Shown: positions 43,498 to 53,323 of the stretch, one piece after another
How the letters are laid out: the number at the start of each line of letters is the position of its first letter
How positions within the stretch are numbered: the first letter of the stretch is position 1
Assembly (NCBI GenBank): GCA_902537665.1
Contig: CACBCE010000001.1
Location: 1-64,000, forward strand
DNA length: 64,000 bases
Source: an uncultured Pelagibacteraceae bacterium
GTDB taxonomy: Bacteria > Pseudomonadota > Alphaproteobacteria > Pelagibacterales > Pelagibacteraceae
Direction: 5' to 3'
The notes under the pieces: model-generated
What the model was told of the DNA's origin: nothing
Seen by the model: only the letters and a program-made list of their open reading frames with translations
The model's database searches: none
Program-made: the position numbers and the translations under genes

Positions 43498-44762
43498 TGT
43501 CAAAGAAAGATATAAAGGTTCCAAATATTGGTGAATTCAAAGATGTGGAAGTCATCGAAGTTTTAATTAAAAAAGGTCAAAAAATAAAAAAGAACGATCC
43601 ACTAATAACTATAGAAAGTGATAAATCAAGTGTGGAAATACCATCCTCTGATGATGGAACCATAATTTCTTTGAATGTTAAAATTGGAGACAAGGTATCG
43701 GAAGGTGATAAAATTATTGAAATTGAAAGTGAGAAAGAAATAAAAGAAACAAGTGTACGAGAATTACCAAAAAGTCAATTACCAAAAGAAATAAAAAAAG
43801 ATAATGTAAAAAAAACCAATGAGACTGAAAATATAATAGTTAAAGATTTTTCTACAAAAGCTTCTGCTTCACCAAAAGTTAGAAAATTTGCGAGAGAACT
43901 TGGAGTTAATATCAACAAAGTCCCAGGTAGCGAAAGGCAAGGTAGGGTTACCGAGAGTGATGTAAAGTTATTTGTTGCAACTAAATCTGATAAAAGTTTC
44001 AAAGATCAAAATACAACTGAACAAAAAATTGAACTAGAGTATTCTCATTCAGATTTTGGAGAAGTAGATATTAAAGACATTCCCAGAGTGAAAAAGTTGT
44101 CGTCTAAATATTTAATGAACTCTTGGACAAAAATTCCTCATGTAACCAATCATGATGAAGCTGATATAACTGAATTAGAGGAATTTAGAACTTCTCTTAC
44201 GGACGTATATACTGGTGAAAAAAAAAAAATTACACCATTAGCTTTCATCGTAAAAGCATTAACAACATCATTAAAAAAATTTCCAAATTTTAATACCTCA
44301 ATCGATCAAATTGAAAATGGCAAAATGACTGTTAAAAAGTATTATCATGTTGGTATAGCAGTGGATACACCACATGGTTTGATGGTTCCTAAATTAAGAA
44401 ATGCAGATAATAAAAATATTTCTTTAATAAGCACAGAATTAAAAAAAATCAGTCAGCAATGTAGAGATCTTAAAATTGATAAAAAAGAGTTATTCGGAGG
44501 TTCTATGACGATAACTAGCCTAGGGGGAATTGGGGGATCTTTTTTTACCCCAATTATAAATTATCCTGAAGTTGCTATTTTAGGAGTAGGAAGAGCAGAA
44601 AAAAAACAAGTATTTATGGATGGAAAATTTGTAACGCGTACTATGTTGCCACTTTCCCTATCTTATGATCATAGAATTATTGATGGTGCAGAGGCAGCTC
44701 GATTTAATAATGATTTAAAAGAAAATCTTGGTAAAAATTTTGCTTATAAGTTAGCCGTTTAA
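43497..44762 (+). CDS. aceF: Dihydrolipoamide acetyltransferase (E2)
   Basis: Core acetyltransferase of the pyruvate dehydrogenase complex. The 421-residue protein has one lipoyl domain (Lys43 in IESDKSSVEIP), a flexible linker, a peripheral-subunit-binding domain (ASPKVRKFARELGVNINKVPGS), and the catalytic domain with YDHRIIDGAEAARF. It has a single lipoyl domain, unlike the three in E. coli E2; the extra one has moved to E1. No E3 (lpdA) follows; a permease gene comes next. Confidence 0.95.
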   Translation: MSKKDIKVPNIGEFKDVEVIEVLIKKGQKIKKNDPLITIESDKSSVEIPSSDDGTIISLNVKIGDKVSEGDKIIEIESEKEIKETSVRELPKSQLPKEIKKDNVKKTNETENIIVKDFSTKASASPKVRKFARELGVNINKVPGSERQGRVTESDVKLFVATKSDKSFKDQNTTEQKIELEYSHSDFGEVDIKDIPRVKKLSSKYLMNSWTKIPHVTNHDEADITELEEFRTSLTDVYTGEKKKITPLAFIVKALTTSLKKFPNFNTSIDQIENGKMTVKKYYHVGIAVDTPHGLMVPKLRNADNKNISLISTELKKISQQCRDLKIDKKELFGGSMTITSLGGIGGSFFTPIINYPEVAILGVGRAEKKQVFMDGKFVTRTMLPLSLSYDHRIIDGAEAARFNNDLKENLGKNFAYKLAV

Positions 44763-44770
44763 TAAAAATT

Positions 44771-45667
44771 ATGTCTAAAAGTGTTTCATTGTTAAGTGCT
44801 TTGCTGTGTACATTTATTTGGGGAACTACATTTATTGCTCAAGACACTGGCATGGATGATATTGGTCCGTTTACATTTAATGCTGTAAGGTTTTTTGTGG
44901 GGTTTTTGGCAATTCTTCCTTTGGTATTTTTATTTGAGACTAAAAAATTTAAATTAGAATTTAAAACTGGTTTTAGATATTTTGCTATTCTATCTTTTTT
45001 AATTGGATTATCATTATTTTTAGGTTCGGCGTTGCAGCAAGTAGCTTTGCTTTATACAGATGTAGCTAATGCTGCTTTTTTTACGATTTTTTATGTTCCG
45101 ATGGTACCAATTATTATTTTTATATTTAAGAGAGATTCATTGCATTGGAGTGTGTGGCCTTCAGTCATTTTATGTTTAATTGGTGGGTATCTTTTAACTA
45201 ATTTTTATGATGCTACAATTAGACTTGGAGACACGTTGGTCATTCTTGGAGCATTATTCTGGAGTACTCACATCATATTTACTGGAATGATTGTTAAAAC
45301 ATATAACTTACCCTTAACATTAGGTGCAATTCAAACTTTATTAGTGGCTTTATTTTCTTTTATCATTGGTTTGATTTATGAAGAATTTGTAATTGAAAAT
45401 ATTCTAAACGAGATAGACTCTATACTCTATGCAGGAATTTTATCAGGTGGTTTTGCATTCGTTTTACAAATTTACGCTCAAAAAAACATAACACCCGCAC
45501 CAGCAGCCATAATTTTTTCATTAGAAGGTGTATTTGCAACTATCGCAGCGTGGTTTTTATTAAGTCAAATTTTAGATTTTAATAATATATTAGGGTGCTT
45601 GTTCATATTGTGTGGTGTTTTAATTTCTCAATTATTACCCTTGATGAGGAAAATAAATTATCAATAA
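44771..45667 (+). CDS. EamA/DMT-family permease
   Basis: The 298-residue protein has about ten hydrophobic helices in two EamA repeats, starting with SALLCTFIWGTTFIAQDTG and the second half containing GALFWSTHIIFTGMIV and GVFATIAAWFLLSQIL. Drug/metabolite transporters export or import small metabolites; the substrate is unknown. It lies 8 bases after aceF, possibly cotranscribed, and its 3' end overlaps uppP by 33 bases on the other strand. Confidence 0.85.
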   Translation: MSKSVSLLSALLCTFIWGTTFIAQDTGMDDIGPFTFNAVRFFVGFLAILPLVFLFETKKFKLEFKTGFRYFAILSFLIGLSLFLGSALQQVALLYTDVANAAFFTIFYVPMVPIIIFIFKRDSLHWSVWPSVILCLIGGYLLTNFYDATIRLGDTLVILGALFWSTHIIFTGMIVKTYNLPLTLGAIQTLLVALFSFIIGLIYEEFVIENILNEIDSILYAGILSGGFAFVLQIYAQKNITPAPAAIIFSLEGVFATIAAWFLLSQILDFNNILGCLFILCGVLISQLLPLMRKINYQ

Positions 45668-46414
45668 TAAAACTAAAGCAATAATAATTCTATAAATTAC
45701 GAATACGGTTAAAGAAAAATTCCTTACATATCTTATAAAATATTTGACTGTGATAAATGAGAAGATAAAAGAAAGAGTAACTGCAATCAATAATAAATAA
45801 TTAAATTCAGTAGACTGTTGTACGGCATCTTGAAGACCTAAAAAACTTGCCCCTGCTAACGCAGGTATAGATAATAAAAAGGCAATTTTGCTAGAGTCAA
45901 CTCTATTAAATTTTAAAAATCGAGCTGCTGTTAAAGTTATTCCTGCTCTACTTACACCAGGTATGAGTGCTAAAATTTGAAATAAACCTATGAATAATAT
46001 TGATTTTATATTTAAGTTGGTTGATATATTTTGATCAGTATCTCTTTTATCTGATAAAAATAGGACTAAACCAAAAAATAGAGTTGTCCATGCAATAATT
46101 TCTATATTTCTTAAAAGATTAATTATTTCGATCGAATATATTATATATCCAAAAATTATAAGAGGTATTGATCCAACTAAAATCAAAACCAATAGTTTTT
46201 GATTGTTTCTTAAATTTAGTAAATCTTTTTTAAAGAAATAGATTATTGCAAATAAAGAACCCAAGTGCAGACCAATATCAATGAATAAAGAACTTGAGCT
46301 AAAATCATAAAAATTTGATATTAAGATCAGATGGGCTGAAGAGCTAATAGGTAAAAATTCAGAAATACCTTGGACCGCAGAAAGAATTAGTATTTCTATA
46401 AAATCTTGAAGCAT
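45635..46414 (-). CDS. uppP: Undecaprenyl-diphosphatase (BacA/UppP)
   Basis: Recycles the undecaprenyl lipid carrier for cell-wall synthesis. The 259-residue membrane protein has both family motifs: AVQGISEFLPISSSAHLIL near the N-terminus and PGVSRAGITLTAARFL in the second half. Length is at the normal lower end. It is a single-gene unit converging with the permease gene (33-base overlap) and divergent from gltD. Confidence 0.94.
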   Translation of the reverse strand: MLQDFIEILILSAVQGISEFLPISSSAHLILISNFYDFSSSSLFIDIGLHLGSLFAIIYFFKKDLLNLRNNQKLLVLILVGSIPLIIFGYIIYSIEIINLLRNIEIIAWTTLFFGLVLFLSDKRDTDQNISTNLNIKSILFIGLFQILALIPGVSRAGITLTAARFLKFNRVDSSKIAFLLSIPALAGASFLGLQDAVQQSTEFNYLLLIAVTLSFIFSFITVKYFIRYVRNFSLTVFVIYRIIIALVLLLIIYFPHQG

Positions 46415-46520
46415 AAAGATGTCGTAACTTAAAAAATATTCATTTTAAACAATTCGATTTAATCATAATAGGTATGCAAAAAATAAATTTCCCACATTTT
46501 ATGCTAAATAAAGTTAATTA

Positions 46521-46541
46521 TAGGTCATAACTATTGACCTA
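46521..46541. promoter_or_regulatory. Inverted repeat upstream of gltDB, candidate operator
   Basis: TAGGTCA (46521-46527) and TGACCTA (46535-46541) form a perfect 7-bp dyad around a 7-base spacer. A TATAAT at 46570-46575 gives a predicted transcription start near 46582, placing the dyad centre near -50, a usual activator position. The -35 region (TACTTT) is poor, which also fits an activated promoter. The regulator is not identified. Confidence 0.5.
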
Positions 46542-46597
46542 AATAATACTTTTATTGCTAAAAACAATGTATAATTTGCCGAAAATTTAAAGATTCT

Positions 46598-48037
46598 ATG
46601 ACTGATAAAATGTTAAAATTTGTAAAAATAGGTCAACAAACTCCACCTAAAAGAAAGATTGGCACAAGAAAAGAGGATTTTAATGAGATCTATGACGAGT
46701 TTGTAACTAAAAAAGCTGAAGAGCAATCAAGCAGATGCTCTCAATGTGGAGTTCCATTTTGCCAAGTACATTGTCCTTTAAGCAACAACATTCCAGATTG
46801 GTTAAAACTTACAGCTGAGGGAAGATTAAAAGAGGCCTACGAATTATCTCAAAGCACTAACAATATGCCAGAAGTGTGTGGAAGAATTTGTCCTCAGGAT
46901 AGATTATGTGAGGGTAACTGCGTTATTGAGCAATCAGGACATGGAACAGTCACTATTGGTTCAGTTGAGAAATATATTAATGATAAAGCGTGGGAACAAG
47001 GCTGGGTTAAACCAATTTCTTTAAAATATGAAAAAGATCAAAGCGTTGGAATAATTGGAGCCGGTCCCGCAGGATTAGCAGCTGCTGAGCAGCTAAGGAA
47101 AAATGGTTATAAGATTACTGTTTATGATAGATATGATCGTGCAGGTGGATTGTTAATTTATGGTATTCCAAATTTTAAACTTGAAAAACATGTAGTTGAG
47201 CGAAGAACAAAATTGTTAAAGGATGGTGGGATAAAATTTATTCAAAATTTTGAAGTTGGTAAAGATGCAAGTCTAGAACAGTTGCGAAAAAAACATGATG
47301 CAATTTTAATAGCGACGGGTGTATATAAACCAAGAGAAGTTGAATTACCTGGTAATGATTTAGGTAATATTTTTCCTGCAATGGAGTTTTTGACAGCATC
47401 AAATAAAAAAGGCCTAGGAGATAAAGTAGAGTTATTTGATAAAGGAATTTTAAACGCTGAGGGAAAAGATGTTGTAGTAATAGGTGGCGGTGACACAGCA
47501 ATGGATTGTGTCAGAACTTCTGTAAGACAAAAAGCTAAGTCGGTAAAATGTTTATATAGAAGAGATAAAGAAAATATGCCTGGATCTGCTAGAGAAGTTG
47601 CTAATGCTGAGGAGGAGGGTGTAGAATTTGTTTGGCTTTCTAGTCCAAAAGAATTCAAAGGAAAAAATAAAATTGAAAATTTAGTTGTTAATCAAATTGA
47701 ATTAGGTGAACCAGATGAGTCAGGAAGACGAAAACCAGAAATTAAAGAAGGTTCGGAATTTACGGTAAAAGCCGATATGGTAATCAAAGCTCTTGGATTT
47801 GATCCAGAAAATTTACCATTATTATTTGATGCACAAGAGTTACAAGTAACAAAATGGGGAACAATTAAAACTGATTTCAATACGATGGAAACAAATCTAA
47901 AAGGTGTTTTTGCTGCAGGAGATATTGTAAGAGGAGCGTCGTTAGTAGTATGGGCAATCAAAGATGGGAGAGATGCAGCTTCTTCTATGAAAACATATTT
48001 AGAAAATATGCAATTAAAAAAAACAAAAGTAGCTTAA
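46598..48037 (+). CDS. gltD: Glutamate synthase small (beta) subunit
   Basis: NADPH-oxidising FAD subunit of GOGAT. The 479-residue protein has the N-terminal iron-sulfur domain (CSQCGVPFCQVHCPL, CGRICPQDRLCEGNC), an FAD Rossmann motif GIIGAGPAGLAAAEQL, an NADPH motif VVVIGGGDTAMDCV, and the C-terminal FAD-binding segment GVFAAGDIVRGASLVVWAI. Order gltD then gltB is reversed from E. coli. Its stop shares a base with the gltB ATG (TAATG). Confidence 0.95.
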   Translation: MTDKMLKFVKIGQQTPPKRKIGTRKEDFNEIYDEFVTKKAEEQSSRCSQCGVPFCQVHCPLSNNIPDWLKLTAEGRLKEAYELSQSTNNMPEVCGRICPQDRLCEGNCVIEQSGHGTVTIGSVEKYINDKAWEQGWVKPISLKYEKDQSVGIIGAGPAGLAAAEQLRKNGYKITVYDRYDRAGGLLIYGIPNFKLEKHVVERRTKLLKDGGIKFIQNFEVGKDASLEQLRKKHDAILIATGVYKPREVELPGNDLGNIFPAMEFLTASNKKGLGDKVELFDKGILNAEGKDVVVIGGGDTAMDCVRTSVRQKAKSVKCLYRRDKENMPGSAREVANAEEEGVEFVWLSSPKEFKGKNKIENLVVNQIELGEPDESGRRKPEIKEGSEFTVKADMVIKALGFDPENLPLLFDAQELQVTKWGTIKTDFNTMETNLKGVFAAGDIVRGASLVVWAIKDGRDAASSMKTYLENMQLKKTKVA

Positions 48038-51000
48038 TGAAAAATTATAAAAAAAATTTAAAGTTACTCACAAAAAATCATGTTTATTCAAAAGAGATGG
48101 AACACGATGCTTGTGGAGTTGGTTTAATCGCATCTACAGAAGGAAAAAAATCTAGGGCTATAGTTGAGTATGGAATTGAAGCTTTAAAAGCAGTTTGGCA
48201 CAGAGGTGCTGTTGATGCAGATGGTAAAACGGGCGATGGAGCCGGAATACATGTTGAAATTCCGAAAGACTTTTTTATAGAAAAAATACAAGTTACCGGA
48301 CACGATTATGATAATTCTGAAATCTGTGTAGGAATGATTTTTTTACCTAGAAATGATTATTCAGCGCAAGAGAGTTGTAAAACAATAGTTGAGAGTGAAC
48401 TAACTAAAAATAATTTTAGTATATATGGTTGGCGACAAGTGCCAGTAAATTCAAAAGTTTTAGGGGAAAAAGCTCTTCAAACCATGCCAGAAATCATACA
48501 AGTTCTTTTTAAACCTAACGATCCAAATTTATTAGATAAGAACTTAGAGAGAAAAATTTATGAAATAAGAAAGAGAATTGAAAATAAAGCTTTTGATGCC
48601 TCATTGAATAATTTTTATATTTGTTCAATTAGTTCAAAATCTATAATTTATAAAGGGCTATATTTAGCGGAGTCTTTATCTGACTTTTATTTAGATCTTA
48701 GAGATTCAAGATTTATTTCAAGATATGCAATTTTTCATCAAAGATTTTCAACAAACACCGCACCGAGCTGGAGTTTAGCTCAACCATTTAGGGCCATAGC
48801 GCACAATGGTGAGATAAATACTTATAAAGGTAATAAAAACTGGATGAAAGTTCACGAACAAGAAATGAGTAGCCCACTTTTCGAGGACATAGAAAATTTA
48901 AAACCAGTAATCCAAAAAGGAGTCTCTGACTCTGCAGCTTTAGATAATGTATTTGAATTATTAAATAAATCAGGCCAATCTGCGCCATTAGCTAAATTAA
49001 TGCTAGTACCGGACGCATGGTCAAAAAAAAATAAGACATTATCAAAAAGTCATCAGCAATTATTTAATTTTTTAAATAGCACAATGGAACCATGGGATGG
49101 ACCTGCTGCTATTGCAGCTACAGACAATGAATGGGTTATAGCTGCAAACGATAGAAATGGTCTTAGGCCTTTGAGATATGCAATTACAAAAGACAAAATG
49201 ATCTTCGCAGGCTCAGAAACAGGAATGATTGATTTAAATGAAAAAAAAATTTTAACCAAGGGAAGACTTGGTCCTGGTGAAATTATCGGGGTTAGAATTG
49301 AAAAAGGTAAAGTTTTTTCTAATAGTCAAATAAAAGATTATTTGGCTAAAGAATTTAAACACTTCAATTCTCAAATAATTGATCTAGATGAAAAATTATC
49401 AATTTCCAATGAAAAACATAATTTTGATGGCGAAAGTTTAAGAAGAAGGCAATATACTTTCGGAATAAGCTTAGAGGATCTAGAACTTATCTTACATCCA
49501 ATGGCAGAAGATGCAAAAGAAGCAACAGGTTCCATGGGTGATGATACCCCTTTAGCAGTGTTATCTGATAAGTATAGACCACTTTACCATTTTTTTAGAC
49601 AAAATTTTAGCCAAGTAACTAATCCGCCAATTGACTCTTTAAGAGAAAATAAAGTGATGAGTTTAAAAACTAGATTTGGAAATTTAGGTAACATTCTTGA
49701 TTTTGATACTTTAACTAAAGAGAATATTTATGTTTTAAATAGCCCTATTCTATCAAATTCACAATTTAATAAGTTCACTAATTTTTTTGGTAAAAATTTA
49801 GTAACTATTGATTGTTCATTTTCACAAGATGACAATTTAGAAAATTCTATTAACAGGATCCAAAAAGAGTCTGAAATTGCAGTAAGACAAGGCATTACCC
49901 AACTGATTTTAAGTGACAAAAATCTCTCATCTGAAAGATTGCCAATGCCTATGTTATTATGTGTCGGAGCCATAAACACATTTTTGATACAAAAAAAATT
50001 AAGAGGTTATGTTTCTATAAATGTTCAGTCTGGAGAGGCTATAGATACTCATTCGTTTGCAACATTAATTGGAGTTGGAGCAACTACAGTAAATCCTTAT
50101 CTGGCTTTTGATAGTTTATATCAAAGATATGAAAAAAAACTTTTTGGCCAATTTAGTTTTGATGAGTGTGTACAACGCTACATTAATTCAGTTAATGCGG
50201 GTTTATTGAAGATAATGTCAAAAATGGGGATTTCAGTTTTAAGTTCTTACAGAGGTGGATGTAATTTTGAAACAGTAGGATTGAGCAGAACAGTTGTAAA
50301 TGAATACTTTCCTGGAGTTACCTCGAAAATTTCAGGTATTGGTTTAGTTGGAATTGAAAAAAAAATAAGAGAAATTCATAAAGAAGCATTTGAAAGTACA
50401 GAAACTATATTGCCAATTGGAGGTATTTATAGATATAGGAAAAACGGAGAAACACATCAATATCAAGGAAAGCTAATTCATTTATTACAAAGCGCTGTAG
50501 GCTCAAATTCATATGAAGCATATAAAAAATATGCTGATGGTATATATAATTTACCACCAATAAATTTGAGGGATCTAGTTGATTTTAGAAAAAAAAAATT
50601 GGGCCCATCAATTAACTTATCAGAAGTTGAACCAATAGAAAAAATATTAAAAAGATTTGGTAGTGGAAGCATGTCCCACGGTGCTTTATCTAAAGAAGCG
50701 CATGAAACACTTGCTATTGGAATGAATAGAATTAAAGGAGCTTCTTGTAGTGGTGAAGGTGGAGAAGATTCAGAAAGATTTAAAGTGATGGATAGTGGTG
50801 ATAGTGCAAATTCTAGAGTTAAACAAATTGCATCTGCTAGATTTGGTGTGACTGTGAATTACTTGAATAATTGTAATGAAATAGAAATCAAAATGGCACA
50901 AGGCGCTAAACCAGGGGAAGGCGGTCAGTTACCTGGCTTTAAAGTAACAAAGGAAATTGCAAGACTACGACATTCCACACCAGGAGTAACACTAATTTCT

Positions 51001-52542
51001 CCACCTCCACACCACGATATTTACTCGATAGAGGATTTGGCACAACTGATTTATGATTTGAAGCAAACAAATCCAAAAGCACGAGTTGGCGTTAAGTTAG
51101 TCGCATCATCAGGAATCGGAACCATCGCTGCAGGCGTAGCTAAAGCGAAAGCAGATATTATTTTAATTTCGGGTCATAATGGAGGAACAGGTGCAACTCC
51201 TCAAACAAGTGTCAAATATGTTGGAATACCTTGGGAGATGGGTCTCACTGAGGCAAATCAGGTTTTAACATTAAACAATTTAAGACACAAAGTTACATTG
51301 AGAACTGATGGTGGTATTAAAACTGGAAGAGATGTTGTTATTGCTGCAATGATGGGAGCAGAAGAATATGGAGTTGCTACAACAGCTCTAGTGGCAATGG
51401 GATGTATAATGGTAAGACAGTGCCACTCAAATACTTGTCCAGTAGGTGTTTGTACACAAGATGAAAAATTAAGAGAAAAATTTACCGGTACTCCAGACAA
51501 GGTTGTAAATTTATTCACTTTTATTGCATCTGAAGTAAGAGAAATTTTAGCCGAACTAGGTTTTAAATCATTAAATAATATTATTGGAAGAACTGATTTA
51601 TTAATGCAAGTTAATAAAGCTTCACCAAATTTAGATGATTTGGATTTAAATCCGTTGTTTGTTCAGGCAGACCCAGGAAACAATAAAAGATACTGCGAGT
51701 CGTTGGAGATCAATAAAGTACCAGAAACATTAGACCAGGAAATTTGGCCAGAAATAGAAAAATCTTTAGATAATTCAGAAAAAGTTAACAAAGAATTTAT
51801 TATCAAAAATACAAACAGGGCAGTTGGTACAAGAATTTCACATCATCTTTACAAAAAATATGGTTACGAAAAACTTGATGAAAATTTTCTTACATTAAAT
51901 TTTAAAGGCTCTGCGGGTCAGTCATTTGGTGCTTTTTCATCAAAAGGACTAAAATTAAATCTTAAAGGTGATGCAAATGATTATGTTGGCAAGGGATTGT
52001 CAGGCGCTACAATCTCGATAAAACTTTCAGATGAAAGTAATTTAATCTCTAATGAAAATACAATCATAGGAAATACAGTTCTGTATGGAGCTACTTCAGG
52101 TAAACTTTTTGCTGCGGGTCAAGCAGGTGATAGATTTGCTGTAAGAAATTCTGGTGCAACTACAGTTATTGAGGGTTGTGACTCAAATGGTTGTGAGTAT
52201 ATGACTGGGGGAACGGTGGTCATTTTAGGAAATGTCGGTGACAACTTTGCAGCTGGCATGACCGGAGGTATGGCATTTATCTATGATAAATCTAATGAGT
52301 TTGAAAAAAAAGTAAATCCAGATTCAGTTGTTTGGCAAAATGTTGAGACCGATTATTGGACAAGTTATTTAAAAGAATTAATTTTAGAACATTCAAAGGA
52401 GACAGGATCGTTGATATCAAAAAATATTTTTGAAAATTTTGAAGTTGAGATTAAAAATTTTGTCCAAGTTTGTCCAAAAGAGATGATTAATAAACTTAAA
52501 AATCCAATTACATTTAAGTCTAAGATTAAAGAAGTTAGTTAA
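48037..52542 (+). CDS. gltB: Glutamate synthase large (alpha) subunit
   Basis: Moves the glutamine amide nitrogen to 2-oxoglutarate, with ammonia channelled between domains. I start at ATG 48037, coupled to gltD, instead of the track's 47950, which would read back through gltD. The 1501-residue protein has a short propeptide before the GATase nucleophile Cys in HDACGVGLIAS. Then come the class II amidotransferase domain, the central domain, the FMN-binding synthase domain with GHNGGTGATPQTS and the 3Fe-4S cysteines CIMVRQCHSNTCPVGVC, and the C-terminal GXGXG domain. GOGAT is the main ammonia assimilation route together with glutamine synthetase. Confidence 0.96.
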   Translation: MKNYKKNLKLLTKNHVYSKEMEHDACGVGLIASTEGKKSRAIVEYGIEALKAVWHRGAVDADGKTGDGAGIHVEIPKDFFIEKIQVTGHDYDNSEICVGMIFLPRNDYSAQESCKTIVESELTKNNFSIYGWRQVPVNSKVLGEKALQTMPEIIQVLFKPNDPNLLDKNLERKIYEIRKRIENKAFDASLNNFYICSISSKSIIYKGLYLAESLSDFYLDLRDSRFISRYAIFHQRFSTNTAPSWSLAQPFRAIAHNGEINTYKGNKNWMKVHEQEMSSPLFEDIENLKPVIQKGVSDSAALDNVFELLNKSGQSAPLAKLMLVPDAWSKKNKTLSKSHQQLFNFLNSTMEPWDGPAAIAATDNEWVIAANDRNGLRPLRYAITKDKMIFAGSETGMIDLNEKKILTKGRLGPGEIIGVRIEKGKVFSNSQIKDYLAKEFKHFNSQIIDLDEKLSISNEKHNFDGESLRRRQYTFGISLEDLELILHPMAEDAKEATGSMGDDTPLAVLSDKYRPLYHFFRQNFSQVTNPPIDSLRENKVMSLKTRFGNLGNILDFDTLTKENIYVLNSPILSNSQFNKFTNFFGKNLVTIDCSFSQDDNLENSINRIQKESEIAVRQGITQLILSDKNLSSERLPMPMLLCVGAINTFLIQKKLRGYVSINVQSGEAIDTHSFATLIGVGATTVNPYLAFDSLYQRYEKKLFGQFSFDECVQRYINSVNAGLLKIMSKMGISVLSSYRGGCNFETVGLSRTVVNEYFPGVTSKISGIGLVGIEKKIREIHKEAFESTETILPIGGIYRYRKNGETHQYQGKLIHLLQSAVGSNSYEAYKKYADGIYNLPPINLRDLVDFRKKKLGPSINLSEVEPIEKILKRFGSGSMSHGALSKEAHETLAIGMNRIKGASCSGEGGEDSERFKVMDSGDSANSRVKQIASARFGVTVNYLNNCNEIEIKMAQGAKPGEGGQLPGFKVTKEIARLRHSTPGVTLISPPPHHDIYSIEDLAQLIYDLKQTNPKARVGVKLVASSGIGTIAAGVAKAKADIILISGHNGGTGATPQTSVKYVGIPWEMGLTEANQVLTLNNLRHKVTLRTDGGIKTGRDVVIAAMMGAEEYGVATTALVAMGCIMVRQCHSNTCPVGVCTQDEKLREKFTGTPDKVVNLFTFIASEVREILAELGFKSLNNIIGRTDLLMQVNKASPNLDDLDLNPLFVQADPGNNKRYCESLEINKVPETLDQEIWPEIEKSLDNSEKVNKEFIIKNTNRAVGTRISHHLYKKYGYEKLDENFLTLNFKGSAGQSFGAFSSKGLKLNLKGDANDYVGKGLSGATISIKLSDESNLISNENTIIGNTVLYGATSGKLFAAGQAGDRFAVRNSGATTVIEGCDSNGCEYMTGGTVVILGNVGDNFAAGMTGGMAFIYDKSNEFEKKVNPDSVVWQNVETDYWTSYLKELILEHSKETGSLISKNIFENFEVEIKNFVQVCPKEMINKLKNPITFKSKIKEVS

Positions 52543-53281
52543 TTATAATTTTTAATTCTTTTTTTAATATGTTTAACCATTTAGGTGAAGATAAGCTGTG
52601 ATCACCCTTTTTAATGATAACTAATTTTTTTTTTGAATTTACAAAAATTTTTAAAACTTTTTTGGAATAACTGACAGGGACAGACTCATCCTTTTGTCCA
52701 TGAACCATAGTAATCTTTAATTTGTCGTAAAATTTTTTATGAAATACTTTATTTTTCCGGCCATCTTTAATTAGTTGTAAAGAGATTGGATATTCATAAT
52801 TTCCATGCTTTAAGTTGATAATCCCATTTTTTGTTATTTCTTTTTTCATTTTTTTTGAAAATTTGTTCCACATTAAACCCTCTAAAAATTGAGGTGCAGA
52901 ACCAATTCCTAAAAAACCTACAATTTGCTTTTTAAAAAATTTAAATTGATTTAAAGCGATCCAAGACCCCATACTTGAGCCAACTAAGATGATTCTATTT
53001 TTTTTGACAATTTTTTTAATTAATAAAGTTGTCTCTTTAGTCCATTTTGAGATATTCCCATTGGTAAATTTACCAGAGGATTTTCCATGACCAGAATATT
53101 CAAGTGCAAGAAAACCAAGTGTATTTTTTTTTGCAAAATTTAAAAATGCTTTAGGTTTTTTTCCCTCTAAATCAGACATAAACCCGTGTAAAAAAACTAT
53201 GTAAGCTTTATTTTTTTGGTTGTATTTTAAGTATCTGATTTTTTTTGATTTATTTATTTTAAAGTAATTGAATTTGCTCAT
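52535..53281 (-). CDS. Alpha/beta hydrolase (ABHD10-like)
   Basis: The 248-residue cytoplasmic serine hydrolase has the oxyanion segment FLHGFMSDLEGKK, LEYSGHGKSSG, the nucleophile elbow VGSSMGSWIAL, the acid in HGQKDESVPV and the base in GDHSLSS. This pattern is close to the ABHD10/palmitoyl-thioesterase-like group frequent in alphaproteobacteria. Substrate is unknown. Its 3' end overlaps gltB by 8 bases; its start is 42 bases from the divergent glycosyltransferase. Confidence 0.83.
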   Translation of the reverse strand: MSKFNYFKINKSKKIRYLKYNQKNKAYIVFLHGFMSDLEGKKPKAFLNFAKKNTLGFLALEYSGHGKSSGKFTNGNISKWTKETTLLIKKIVKKNRIILVGSSMGSWIALNQFKFFKKQIVGFLGIGSAPQFLEGLMWNKFSKKMKKEITKNGIINLKHGNYEYPISLQLIKDGRKNKVFHKKFYDKLKITMVHGQKDESVPVSYSKKVLKIFVNSKKKLVIIKKGDHSLSSPKWLNILKKELKIIIN

Positions 53282-53323
53282 AAAAGTTTATTAGTTATCT
53301 CTATTATTATATAATCTAACCGT

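Noticed and set aside
47950-48036. gltB starting at 47950 as in the ORF track
   Set aside because: That start would read 29 codons of out-of-frame gltD sequence; the TAATG-coupled ATG at 48037 gives the correct GltB N-terminus.
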